Source of the DNA: Alsobacter sp040380755
Lineage (GTDB): Bacteria > Pseudomonadota > Alphaproteobacteria > Rhizobiales > Beijerinckiaceae
Length of the DNA stretch: 43,395 nucleotides
Direction of reading: 5' to 3'
NCBI GenBank assembly: GCA_040380755.1
Contig: JBEIIL010000011.1
Span: 1-43,395 of the forward strand
The stretch's first letter is position 1. The number at the start of each line of letters is the position of its first letter. A program made the position numbers and the translations under genes. The notes below the pieces were generated by a model. It was not told where the DNA came from, did not search any database, and saw nothing but the letters and a program-made list of their open reading frames with translations. Positions 18,419 through 25,563 of this stretch are shown here, one piece after another.

Positions 18419-19279
18419 ATGTCCGCGCCCGCGGCGCTGTCCGACGAGGCCGCCGTCGCTACCTTGCTGCGTGAGCAGGACCCCGACCGGGCTATCACCA
18501 CGCTGTTTGCTCCGCCCGAGGCCCGTGCCGGCCTGCAGGCGCTCTACGCGTTCAGCGGCGAGATCGCCCGCGTCCGGTCGCTGGTGTCGGATCCGCTGCC
18601 CGGCGAGATGCGCTTCCAGTGGTGGCGGGACCTGCTCGCGGGCAGTGCCCGCGGGGCGGTGGAGGGACATCCGGTTGCCGCGCAACTGCTGTCGACGCTG
18701 GAGCGCTTCAGCCTGCCCCGCCAGCCGCTGCTCGACCTGATCGAGGCGCGGACCTTCGACCTCTATGACGATCCGATGCCGACAGTGACCGACCTCGAGG
18801 GCTATTGCGGGGAAACCGCCTCGGCCCTGATCCGGCTTGGATCGCTGGTGCTGGCGAACGGGCGCGATCCGGGCGGCGCCGAAGCGGCCGGGCATGCCGG
18901 CGTCGCCTATGCGGTCACGGGCCTGCTGCGGGCCTATCCGTGGCATGCCCAGCGCGGCCAGCTCTATTTGCCGGCCGAGCTGATGGCGGCCCATGGACTG
19001 ACGCGCGATGCTGCGCTGTCGGGGGTTCCCGGCCCGGCGCTCGTCGCTGTGCTGGCCGCGCTACGGGCGCTGGCGCGGCACCATCTCGCCGAGACGCGGG
19101 CGCGGATCGGCAGCGTGGCCCCACTGCTGGCACCGGCGTTCCTGCCGGTGGCCCTGGTCGAGCCGCTGCTCGCCCGCATGGAACGGCCGGACTACGATCC
19201 GTTCCGCACCATCATCGGCCTGCCACCCTGGCGCCGCCTCTGGACGCTGTGGCGCGCCGCCCGCCGCTCGGGCCTGTAG
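18419..19279 (+). CDS. Squalene/phytoene synthase-fold protein, NDUFAF6-like
   Basis: A 286-residue protein with the squalene/phytoene synthase fold: ALYAFSGEIARVRSLVSDPLPGE and LQWWRD-like FQWWRDLL at the N-terminus, and GVAYAVTGLLRAYPWHAQRGQLYLP in place of the second active-site block. Active synthases have DxxxD in both blocks; here the first has SGEIA and the second RAYPWH, so prenyl-transfer activity is unlikely. The human relative NDUFAF6 is a complex I assembly factor and also lacks this activity. The ATG at 18419 lies two bases after the preceding stop, so the two NDUFAF-like genes form one unit with secDF. It converges with trmFO with one base between stops. Confidence 0.82.
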   Translation: MSAPAALSDEAAVATLLREQDPDRAITTLFAPPEARAGLQALYAFSGEIARVRSLVSDPLPGEMRFQWWRDLLAGSARGAVEGHPVAAQLLSTLERFSLPRQPLLDLIEARTFDLYDDPMPTVTDLEGYCGETASALIRLGSLVLANGRDPGGAEAAGHAGVAYAVTGLLRAYPWHAQRGQLYLPAELMAAHGLTRDAALSGVPGPALVAVLAALRALARHHLAETRARIGSVAPLLAPAFLPVALVEPLLARMERPDYDPFRTIIGLPPWRRLWTLWRAARRSGL

Positions 19280-19280
19280 G

Positions 19281-20711
19281 TCACTCGGCGGCGTCGCGGC
19301 GATCCTCGTCGCCGGCCAGCCATGCCGACAGGGCCACGCCGGCGCGTGCCGTCAGCGCGTGCTTGCGGGCCAGCGCCTTGGCAGGGCCGCGCAGGCGCTT
19401 GCCGTCCTCGGCGCGGGGTGCGGTCTCGAGTGGCGGGAACAGACCGAAATTGACATTCATCGGCTGGAACGAGCGCGGACCCTCGTCGATGGTCTGGATA
19501 TGGCCGCCGGTGATGTGGTTCAGCAGCGCACCGATCGCCGTCTCGGCGGGCGGCGGTGACAGCGCCGCACCGTGTCGCTCGGCGGCGGCGAAGCGGCCGG
19601 CCACCAGCCCGACGGCGGCGCTCTCGACGTAGCCTTCGCAACCGGTGATCTGCCCGGCAAACCGGACCCGCGGCTCGGCCTTCAGGCGCAGCTGCGGATC
19701 GAGCAGGGCCGGGGAGTTCAGATAGGTGTTGCGGTGCAGGCCGCCGAGCCGTGCGAACTCGGCGTTTTCCAGCCCGGGAATGGTGCGGAACAGGCGGACC
19801 TGCTCGGCATGCTTGAGCTTCGTCTGGAAGCCGACGATGTTGTAGAGCGTACCCAGCGCGTTGTCCTGGCGGAGCTGGACGACCGCATAGGGCTTGACGG
19901 TCGGATTGTGCGCATTGGTCAGGCCGACCGGCTTCATCGGCCCATGGCGCAGCGTCTCCGCGCCGCGCTCGGCCATCACTTCGGCGGGCAAGCAGCCGTC
20001 GAAATAGGGCGTGGTGGCCTCCCAGTCCTTGAACGAGACCTTGTCGCCGGCGACGAGCGCGGCGACGAAGGTGTCGTACTGGGTCTTGTCCATCGGACAG
20101 TTGATGTAGTCGGCGCCAGTGCCGCCGGGGCCCACCTTGTCGTAGCGGGACTGGAACCAAGCGACGCCCATGTCGATGGATTCGCGGTAGACGATCGGCG
20201 CGATCGCGTCGAAGAAGGCGAGTGCCGTCTCGCCGGTGCGCGCCAGGATGGCCTGTGCCAGCGCCTGCGAGGTCAGCGGACCTGTGGCGACGATCACGCT
20301 CTCCCAGTCCGCCGGCGGCCAGGTCTCGACCTCCGCGCGGTCGATGGTCACCAGGGGCTCAGCCTCGAGCGCTGCCGTGACGGCGGCGGAGAAGCCATCG
20401 CGGTCGACGGCCAGCGCACCACCGGCCGGGACCTGGTTGGCGTCGGCCGCCCGCATGATCAGCGAGCCCATGGCCCGCATCTCGGCATGCAGCAGGCCGA
20501 CCGCGTTGGCGCGGGCATCGTCGGAGCGGAACGAGTTGGAGCAGACGAGCTCGGCGAGCCCGTCGGTGTGGTGGGCGTCGGTGCCGCGCGTCGGGCGCAT
20601 CTCGTGCAGGACGACCGGGACGCCGGCGCGGGCCAGCTGCCATGCGGCTTCAGAGCCGGCGAGGCCGCCGCCGACAATGTGAACGGGTTCAGGGTGTTGA
20701 GTTTTGATCAT
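19281..20711 (-). CDS. trmFO: tRNA (uracil-54 C5)-methyltransferase, folate/FAD-dependent
   Basis: TrmFO makes ribothymidine at position 54 of tRNA using methylenetetrahydrofolate and FADH2. The N-terminus has the dinucleotide-binding motif VHIVGGGLAGSEAAWQLA, then HEMRP and LAELVCSNSFRSD with Cys57, and later DYINCPMDK with Cys205; these match the two functionally important cysteines of the Bacillus enzyme. GCEGYVESAAVGLVAG and ITGGHIQTIDEGPRSFQPMNVNFGL are further family blocks. The length of 476 residues is normal. A terminator separates it from the DUF1127 gene upstream, so it probably has its own promoter in the short gap at 20712-20750. Confidence 0.95.
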   Translation of the reverse strand: MIKTQHPEPVHIVGGGLAGSEAAWQLARAGVPVVLHEMRPTRGTDAHHTDGLAELVCSNSFRSDDARANAVGLLHAEMRAMGSLIMRAADANQVPAGGALAVDRDGFSAAVTAALEAEPLVTIDRAEVETWPPADWESVIVATGPLTSQALAQAILARTGETALAFFDAIAPIVYRESIDMGVAWFQSRYDKVGPGGTGADYINCPMDKTQYDTFVAALVAGDKVSFKDWEATTPYFDGCLPAEVMAERGAETLRHGPMKPVGLTNAHNPTVKPYAVVQLRQDNALGTLYNIVGFQTKLKHAEQVRLFRTIPGLENAEFARLGGLHRNTYLNSPALLDPQLRLKAEPRVRFAGQITGCEGYVESAAVGLVAGRFAAAERHGAALSPPPAETAIGALLNHITGGHIQTIDEGPRSFQPMNVNFGLFPPLETAPRAEDGKRLRGPAKALARKHALTARAGVALSAWLAGDEDRRDAAE

Positions 20712-20750
20712 CCGGGCAGTCTATCGCAAGCGGCGGCTGGCGGGGACCCC

Positions 20751-20787
20751 CGAAACGAAAAGCGCCCGCCGGGAGGGGCGGGCGCTT
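20751..20787 (-). terminator. Intrinsic terminator of the DUF1127 gene
   Basis: An 11-bp stem (20760-20770 with 20777-20787, AAGCGCCCGCC against GGCGGGCGCTT) encloses the loop GGGAGG. On the minus strand it is followed by a T-rich run (TTTCGTTTCG). It separates the DUF1127 gene from trmFO. Confidence 0.85.
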
Positions 20788-20842
20788 CGGCTCGGATCGG
20801 CCGGGGAGGGGAGACGGCCTGTCCAAGTCTGAGGGAGGGCGT

Positions 20843-21001
20843 TCAGCCGCGGGCGTGCTTCTTGGCAACGAAGCGGATATCGCCGCGGGCGATGCCGAGA
20901 TCGGCAAGGTCGCGATCGGTCAACTGCGACAGCTCGCGGACGGTGTTGCGGTAGCGGGCCCAGTTGCGAAGGCGCTTGGTGAAGGTCGTGACGGTCAACA
21001 T
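20843..21001 (-). CDS. DUF1127 small basic protein
   Basis: A 52-residue protein: MLTVTTFTKRLRNWARYRNTV at the N-terminus and ELSQLTDRDLADLGIARGDI as the DUF1127 core, ending in a basic tail. Members are abundant in alphaproteobacteria and some have been tied to RNA binding and phosphate or carbon metabolism; the role of this one is unknown. The ATG at 21001 is chosen because GGAG lies at 21008-21011 at good spacing; an in-frame ATG at 21013 would add four residues but would contain that ribosome site. It has its own structured leader and terminator, so it is a single-gene unit. Confidence 0.88.
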   Translation of the reverse strand: MLTVTTFTKRLRNWARYRNTVRELSQLTDRDLADLGIARGDIRFVAKKHARG

Positions 21002-21093
21002 GGTAGACTCCATTGTGCAGTGCGGTAAGGCGCTGTCCCTGATCGGAAAATCTGATTTCCAAGAGGTCGTCGCCAGCAATTTGCTGCACTGCA
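21002..21093 (-). promoter_or_regulatory. Hairpin-rich leader of the DUF1127 gene
   Basis: Read on the minus strand, TGCAGTGC (21093-21086) can pair with GCACTGCA (21023-21016), closing a domain with two inner hairpins: CAGCAA-A-TTGCTG (21086-21074) and GGAAA...TTTCC (21060-21045). The closing stem ends about five bases before the GGAG ribosome site. This suggests post-transcriptional control, but no known RNA family was recognised. Confidence 0.45.
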
Positions 21094-21320
21094 TATAGGC
21101 GCCGGGTCTTTTGGGCACCAGCGTCAAGTCGGGACGTCAGACCCCACAAAAATGCATGTCTCCGCACTAATCCATTAACCGTTCCGCGATTCACGCATGG
21201 CAAAACTGTGGCATGTCGGGCGAAAGCGTGGCCGCGGCGCCGACATGATTCAGTGCCGTCGGCCAGTCCAGTGGGTCTTTGAAAAGGGCAGTGACGCTCT
21301 GGCGGCGACGGAGCCGGCCG
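21094..21320. other. Non-coding gap between DUF1127 leader and tyrS
   Basis: No convincing gene is seen. The DUF1127 promoter should be at its left end; TATATG on the minus strand near 21089-21094 is a possible -10 element, but no good -35 element was found. An inverted repeat CATGTCGG (21212-21219) with CCGACATG (21240-21247) lies about 75 bases past the tyrS stop; on the minus strand it is followed a few bases later by TTTT, so it could be a weak tyrS terminator. Confidence 0.4.
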
Positions 21321-22580
21321 CTATTCCGGCCGCAGCAGCACGTGCCGCTTGCGGCCGAGCGACAGCTTGACGGCGCCATCCACCAGGTCCGCCTGGCCGA
21401 GCACGGCCCGCTCGTCGGTGACCGGCACGTCATTGACGCGCAGCCCGCCGCCCTTGACCTGGCGGCGGGCCTCGCCCGATGACGCGACGAGGCCGGCGCG
21501 CTGGAAGGCCGTGAGGACGCCGAAACCTGTGGCGAATTCGCTGGCCTCGACCGGCATGCTGGGAAGGCTGGCGGCCGTGATGCCCTGTTCGAAGGTCTGC
21601 CGGGCCGTCTCGGCTGCGGCGTCGGCGGCGTCCTGACCATGCAGCAGGGCCGTGGCCTGAGTGGCCAGCACCTTCTTGGCCTCGTTGATCTCGCTGCCGC
21701 CGAGCGCGCCGAGCCTGGCGATTTCGTCCAGGGGCAGCAGCGTGTACAGCGCCATAAAGCGCGCCACGTCGGCATCCTCGGTGTTGCGCCAAAACTGCCA
21801 GTAGTCCCACGGCGAGAGCTGGTCGGCGTTGAGCCAGATGGCGCCGGCCGCGGTCTTGCCCATCTTGGCGCCTGACGACGTCGTCAGCAGCGGGCATGTC
21901 AGCGCGTAGAGCTGCGGCGTGCCCATGCGGCGGCCCAGATCGATGCCGGAGATAATGTTGCCCCACTGGTCGGAGCCGCCCATCTGCAGCGAGCAGCCTG
22001 TGCGGCGGCTGAGCTCGACAAAGTCATAGGCCTGAAGGCACATGTAGTTGAACTCGATGAAGGACAGCTCCTGCTCGCGCTCGAGCCGCATCTTCACGCT
22101 GTCCATCGACAGCATGCGATTGACGGAGAAGTGGCGGCCGACGTCACGCAAAAAGTCGATGTAGTTCAGCTTCGTCAGCCATTCCGCATTGTCGATCATG
22201 GTGGCGTCGGTGCGAGCGTCGCCGAAGGTCATGAACCGCGAGAAAACGCGCCGGATTCCGTCCTTGTTGGCGTCGATCTGCTCGGGCGTCAGCAGGCGGC
22301 GCGACTCGTCGCGGCCTGAGGGATCGCCGACCCGCGTGGTGCCGCCGCCCATCAGCGGCAGCGGCTTGCCGCCGGTCTGCTGCAGCCAATGCAGCATCAT
22401 GATCGAGATCAGGCTGCCGACATGCAGCGACGGCGCCGTGCAGTCATAGCCCACATAGGCCACAAGCTCGCCGCTCGCTGCCTTTGCATCGAGGCCGGCA
22501 AAGTCCGAGCACTGGTGCACATAGCTGCGCTCGATCAGCACGCGCAGGAAGTCGGACCGGGGCTTGAACGTTTCGGACAT
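21321..22580 (-). CDS. tyrS: Tyrosyl-tRNA synthetase
   Basis: The enzyme charges tRNA-Tyr. The 419-residue class I synthetase carries the HIGH-type motif in YDCTAPSLHVGSL, the tyrosine-site region QAYDFVELSRRTGCSLQMGGSDQWGN, and the KMSKS-type loop GAKMGKT. The C-terminal S4-like RNA-binding domain (GEARRQVKGGGLRVNDVPV) is present, so the protein is complete. The ATG at 22580 follows AGGG at reasonable spacing. It diverges from the thioredoxin-like gene and stands alone. Confidence 0.96.
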   Translation of the reverse strand: MSETFKPRSDFLRVLIERSYVHQCSDFAGLDAKAASGELVAYVGYDCTAPSLHVGSLISIMMLHWLQQTGGKPLPLMGGGTTRVGDPSGRDESRRLLTPEQIDANKDGIRRVFSRFMTFGDARTDATMIDNAEWLTKLNYIDFLRDVGRHFSVNRMLSMDSVKMRLEREQELSFIEFNYMCLQAYDFVELSRRTGCSLQMGGSDQWGNIISGIDLGRRMGTPQLYALTCPLLTTSSGAKMGKTAAGAIWLNADQLSPWDYWQFWRNTEDADVARFMALYTLLPLDEIARLGALGGSEINEAKKVLATQATALLHGQDAADAAAETARQTFEQGITAASLPSMPVEASEFATGFGVLTAFQRAGLVASSGEARRQVKGGGLRVNDVPVTDERAVLGQADLVDGAVKLSLGRKRHVLLRPE

Positions 22581-22602
22581 GGCTGACCCTTTCGGAGGCG
22601 GA

Positions 22603-22631
22603 GATTTAGGGGGATCGGCCGGGCGGCGCAA
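22603..22631 (-). promoter_or_regulatory. Possible tyrS promoter
   Basis: On the minus strand TTGCGC (22631-22626) and TAAATC (22608-22603) are 17 bases apart. Transcription would start about 15-20 bases before the tyrS ATG, leaving a short leader with no room for a T-box. Confidence 0.4.
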
Positions 22632-22743
22632 CCGGGCGGGCGCATGCTTGCCGGCAGGTAAAGGCGATCATGCGGATTTGAGGGAAAGCCGCGCCGGCGT
22701 TGTTTACGCGCTGCTGCTAGCGTCCCCACATCGGAGGCAGGTC

Positions 22744-23400
22744 ATGCGCGACATGATGAGCGGCCCCGGCGACGCGTTCTCGCGCGCGCCCCGGGGAAGG
22801 CTGCAGACGACGGGCGCCAGTGCGGGCGACCGGGCGTTCGTCAGGCTCATGGTCCAGGTCATGGCGGGGGCTGCGGTCGTCGTCGTCCTGCTGTTTGGAC
22901 CTGGTCTGCTGCCATCGCGGACCGGGAGCGGGCCGGTCGTCGTTGCGCCCCAGGGCAGCAGCGTGCCCGCAATCGCCCTCGCGCCCATGCGCGGGCTGAC
23001 GACGCCGAACGGCTTTCCAGTGCCGGGTGTAACGGACGAGATCCTGCAAGGTGACGTCGTGCTGGTGAATTTTTTCGCGACCTGGTGTGGCCCCTGCCAT
23101 GCGGAGCACCCGCACCTCGTCGCGCTCGCCGCCGAACGCCAGGTCAGGATCGTCGGCCTTCTCGGCCATGATTCGGAGGCGAATGGCCTCGCCTTCCTGC
23201 GCAAGGCCGGCAATCCGTATGCGGCGGTGTCGGTCGACAGCGTCGGGCTTGCGCGCCGCTTCGGTGCGACGGGCTATCCGACGACAGTTCTGCTCGATGC
23301 AAGGGGACGGGTGGTGGAGCGGTTCGGCGGCAGCCTCAGCCCCGAGCGGATCCGCATCAAGGTCATGCCGGCCGTCGAGCGGGCACGCAGGGCTGCCTGA
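22744..23400 (+). CDS. TlpA/DsbE-like membrane-anchored thioredoxin
   Basis: A 218-residue thioredoxin-fold protein anchored by one N-terminal helix (around residues 34-53). The active site is FFATWCGPCHAEHPHL with Cys115 and Cys118, the cis-Pro is in GYPTTVLLD, and VSVDSVGLARRFGATGYPT resembles CcmG/DsbE proteins, which reduce apocytochrome c for heme attachment. The segment ALAPMRGLTTPNGFPVPGVT is where a substrate-recognition insert would lie. No other cytochrome c maturation genes are near, so a general periplasmic disulfide reductase role is equally possible. ATG 22744 is preceded by GGAGGCAGG. It converges with the hydrolase gene, with 20 bases between. Confidence 0.85.
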   Translation: MRDMMSGPGDAFSRAPRGRLQTTGASAGDRAFVRLMVQVMAGAAVVVVLLFGPGLLPSRTGSGPVVVAPQGSSVPAIALAPMRGLTTPNGFPVPGVTDEILQGDVVLVNFFATWCGPCHAEHPHLVALAAERQVRIVGLLGHDSEANGLAFLRKAGNPYAAVSVDSVGLARRFGATGYPTTVLLDARGRVVERFGGSLSPERIRIKVMPAVERARRAA

Positions 23401-23420
23401 CCAGTCGGCGGCGCGGGACG

Positions 23421-24071
23421 TCAGCCTTCCTTCGGGCCGAGCCGCCGATCCAGATAGGTGCCGACGATGCCCATCATGTCCTCGACCTTGTTCTCGAAGA
23501 AATGGTTCGCGCCCTCGACCGTCTGATGCTCGATCTGGATGCCCTTTTGGGTCTTGACCTTCTCGATGACCGCCATGACGTCCTTGATGGGGGCCACCCG
23601 GTCCTGAGATCCGTGGACGAACAGTCCCGACGACGGGCAGGGGGCGAGGAACGAGAAGTCAAAGCGGTTTGCCGGGGCGGCGACCGAGATGAAGCCCTCG
23701 ATCTCAGGGCGGCGCATCAGAAGCTGCATGCCGATCCAGGCGCCGAACGAGATGCCGGCAATCCAGCAGGCCCGCGCCTCGGGGTTGACCGCCTGGGCCC
23801 AGTCTAGTGCCGCAGCGGCATCCGATAGCTCACCCTGGCCATGGTCGAAATTGCCCTGGCTGCGGCCGACACCGCGGAAATTGAACCGCAGCGCGGCGAA
23901 CCCGCGCTCGACGAAGCCGTAATAGAGCGCATACACGATCTGATTGTTCATCGTGCCGCCGAACTGGGGATGGGGATGCAGCACGATCGCGATCGGGGCA
24001 CCCTTGGTCTTCGACGGATGATAGCGGCCCTCAATGCGGCCGGCCGGACCGTTGAAGATGACCTCGGGCAT
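23421..24071 (-). CDS. Small alpha/beta hydrolase (COG2945-like)
   Basis: A 216-residue alpha/beta hydrolase. The N-terminus binds strands EVIFNGPAGRIEGRYHP and VLHPHPQFGGTMNN; RFNFRGVGRSQG follows, the nucleophile elbow is GISFGAW with Ser108, the acid is likely in HGSQDRVAP, and the base is the His in EGANHFF. This set is typical of a widespread family of uncharacterised cytosolic esterases. The ATG at 24071 follows AGAGG at eight bases. The gene is divergent from the suf operon and its promoter must share the 285-base gap that holds the Irr-like box; whether it is co-regulated is unknown. Confidence 0.85.
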   Translation of the reverse strand: MPEVIFNGPAGRIEGRYHPSKTKGAPIAIVLHPHPQFGGTMNNQIVYALYYGFVERGFAALRFNFRGVGRSQGNFDHGQGELSDAAAALDWAQAVNPEARACWIAGISFGAWIGMQLLMRRPEIEGFISVAAPANRFDFSFLAPCPSSGLFVHGSQDRVAPIKDVMAVIEKVKTQKGIQIEHQTVEGANHFFENKVEDMMGIVGTYLDRRLGPKEG

Positions 24072-24134
24072 GCGTGAACCTCTGTTTTCGTGCGGAAAGC
24101 GCTCGACGCAGGGCCGCCCTGCGGCCGCGCTTGC

Positions 24135-24163
24135 TTGACTTGCGGCCGAGCGGCCCCCACAAT
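24135..24163 (+). promoter_or_regulatory. Possible suf operon promoter
   Basis: TTGACT (24135-24140) and CACAAT (24158-24163) are 17 bases apart. The -10 element is poor but the -35 is good, and the Irr-like palindrome starts four bases downstream, where a bound repressor would block initiation. The remaining leader to the first suf gene is about 180 bases without other recognised signals. Confidence 0.4.
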
Positions 24164-24166
24164 CTC

Positions 24167-24181
24167 TTAGAATAATTCTAA
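24167..24181. promoter_or_regulatory. Irr-type iron-responsive box
   Basis: TTAGAATAATTCTAA is a perfect 15-base palindrome (TTAGAA-TAA-TTCTAA) in an otherwise GC-rich gap. It matches the general form of the iron control element bound by the alphaproteobacterial regulator Irr. It lies 175 bases before the first suf gene and 96 bases before the start of the divergent hydrolase. Regulation of suf by iron through Irr is known in related bacteria; binding here is inferred. Confidence 0.65.
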
Positions 24182-24356
24182 CAGCGGATGGCGGGCGGAC
24201 TGGGTCCGGCCCCGGCATTCGCGACGGAGCGCAGCTTTTAGCACGGCCGCGGGGGTCGGATGCAAGCCTTGTCGCACCATGCGCAGGGTTCCGGAACCGT
24301 GACCTGTCGGCCGAGCATCGGCTGCCGACCGTCCAACACTTCGACCAGGGATCGTC

Positions 24357-25505
24357 ATGGTGGCGCCGCTGCGCACCTATCTGGACCACAACGCCACCGC
24401 GCCGCTGCGGCCAGAGGCCAAGGCTGCAATGATGGCGGCGCTGGAGACGTGCGGCAACGCCTCGTCGGTCCATGCCGAGGGGCGGGCGGCCCGCGGCCGG
24501 ATCGAGGCCGCCCGGGAGGCGGTCGCGGCGCTCGCGGGATGGCCGGCGCGGCTGGTCGTGTTCACGTCAGGCGGCACCGAAGCGAACGCCATGGCGCTCG
24601 CACCGCAGTCGGAGACGCTGCTTCTACTCGGCGCGATGGAACATCCCTGCATCCGGGCCGGCCATGGTTTCACGCCAGACCGGGTCGAGACGATCCCCGC
24701 GCGAGCCGACGGCACCATTGATATCGACTGGCTCTCTGCACGGCTGGCGCGCGAGTCCGGTAAGGCGCTGGTTGCCCTGCAGGCGGCCAACAATGAGACC
24801 GGGGTGCTGCAGCCGGTGGCCGAGGCGGCAGCCCTCGTGCACCGGCACGGTGGTCGCCTGCATTGCGATGCCGTCCAGGCCTTTGGACGGCTGCTGCCGG
24901 ACTCTCTGGCCGGGTGGGGCGCCGATACGCTGGCGGTCTCCGCCCACAAACTCGGTGGGCCGCAAGGCGTCGGCGCGTTGCTCATGGCCCCCGGGGCCGA
25001 GCCCGCGGCGCTCCTGCGCGGCGGTGGCCAGGAGCGTGGCCGCCGGGCCGGGACCGAGAACGGGGCGGGGATCGTCGGCTTCGGCGCAGCGGCGCTCACG
25101 GCACGGTGCGACATCGCGGCCGAGGCCCCTCGGCTTGCTGCGCTGCGCGATCGGCTCGAGGCCGGCCTGCGCCAGGCCTCCCCGGAGATTGTGGTTTTCG
25201 GTGAGACCGCCGCGCGGCTTCCCAACACGTCGCTGTTCAGCATGCCCGGCTTGAGCGCCGAGACGGCGCTGATCGCGCTCGACCTTGCCGGATGTGCATT
25301 GTCGTCCGGCGCGGCCTGCTCGTCGGGCACGGTGCGGCGCTCGCATGTGCTCGACGCAATGGGCGTTGCGCCAGCCCTTGCGTCCGGTGCCCTGCGCGCC
25401 AGTCTTGGCTGGAGCAGCGACACTGACGACGTGATCCGTTTCCTCGCAGCGTTCGAACAGGTTGTGTGCGTACTTCATCACCGACGGGGACGCCGGGCCG
25501 CTTGA
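24357..25505 (+). CDS. Cysteine desulfurase, NifS/IscS-type (SufS2-like)
   Basis: A 382-residue PLP-dependent enzyme that takes sulfur from cysteine. The fold-type I core is clear: YLDHNATAPLRPE at the N-terminus, FTSGGTEANAMAL, ANNETGVLQP, the Schiff-base Lys198 in SAHKLGGPQGVGAL, and the catalytic Cys321 in SSGAACSSG. The Cys loop is the long group I (NifS/IscS) form, unlike the group II SufS encoded later in the operon. It is the first gene after the iron box and lies 58 bases before sufB, matching the sufS2BCDS1 arrangement of many alphaproteobacteria. Confidence 0.9.
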   Translation: MVAPLRTYLDHNATAPLRPEAKAAMMAALETCGNASSVHAEGRAARGRIEAAREAVAALAGWPARLVVFTSGGTEANAMALAPQSETLLLLGAMEHPCIRAGHGFTPDRVETIPARADGTIDIDWLSARLARESGKALVALQAANNETGVLQPVAEAAALVHRHGGRLHCDAVQAFGRLLPDSLAGWGADTLAVSAHKLGGPQGVGALLMAPGAEPAALLRGGGQERGRRAGTENGAGIVGFGAAALTARCDIAAEAPRLAALRDRLEAGLRQASPEIVVFGETAARLPNTSLFSMPGLSAETALIALDLAGCALSSGAACSSGTVRRSHVLDAMGVAPALASGALRASLGWSSDTDDVIRFLAAFEQVVCVLHHRRGRRAA

Positions 25506-25563
25506 GCCCGTTGCCCTGTCACCAGCCCTCGGCCCTTGAAGCCGGAGTGGAAGGAGACTGCCC

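Noticed and set aside
20712..22602. tRNA or T-box leader around tyrS
   Set aside because: No cloverleaf or T-box core sequence was seen, and the predicted promoter leaves a leader of about 16 bases.
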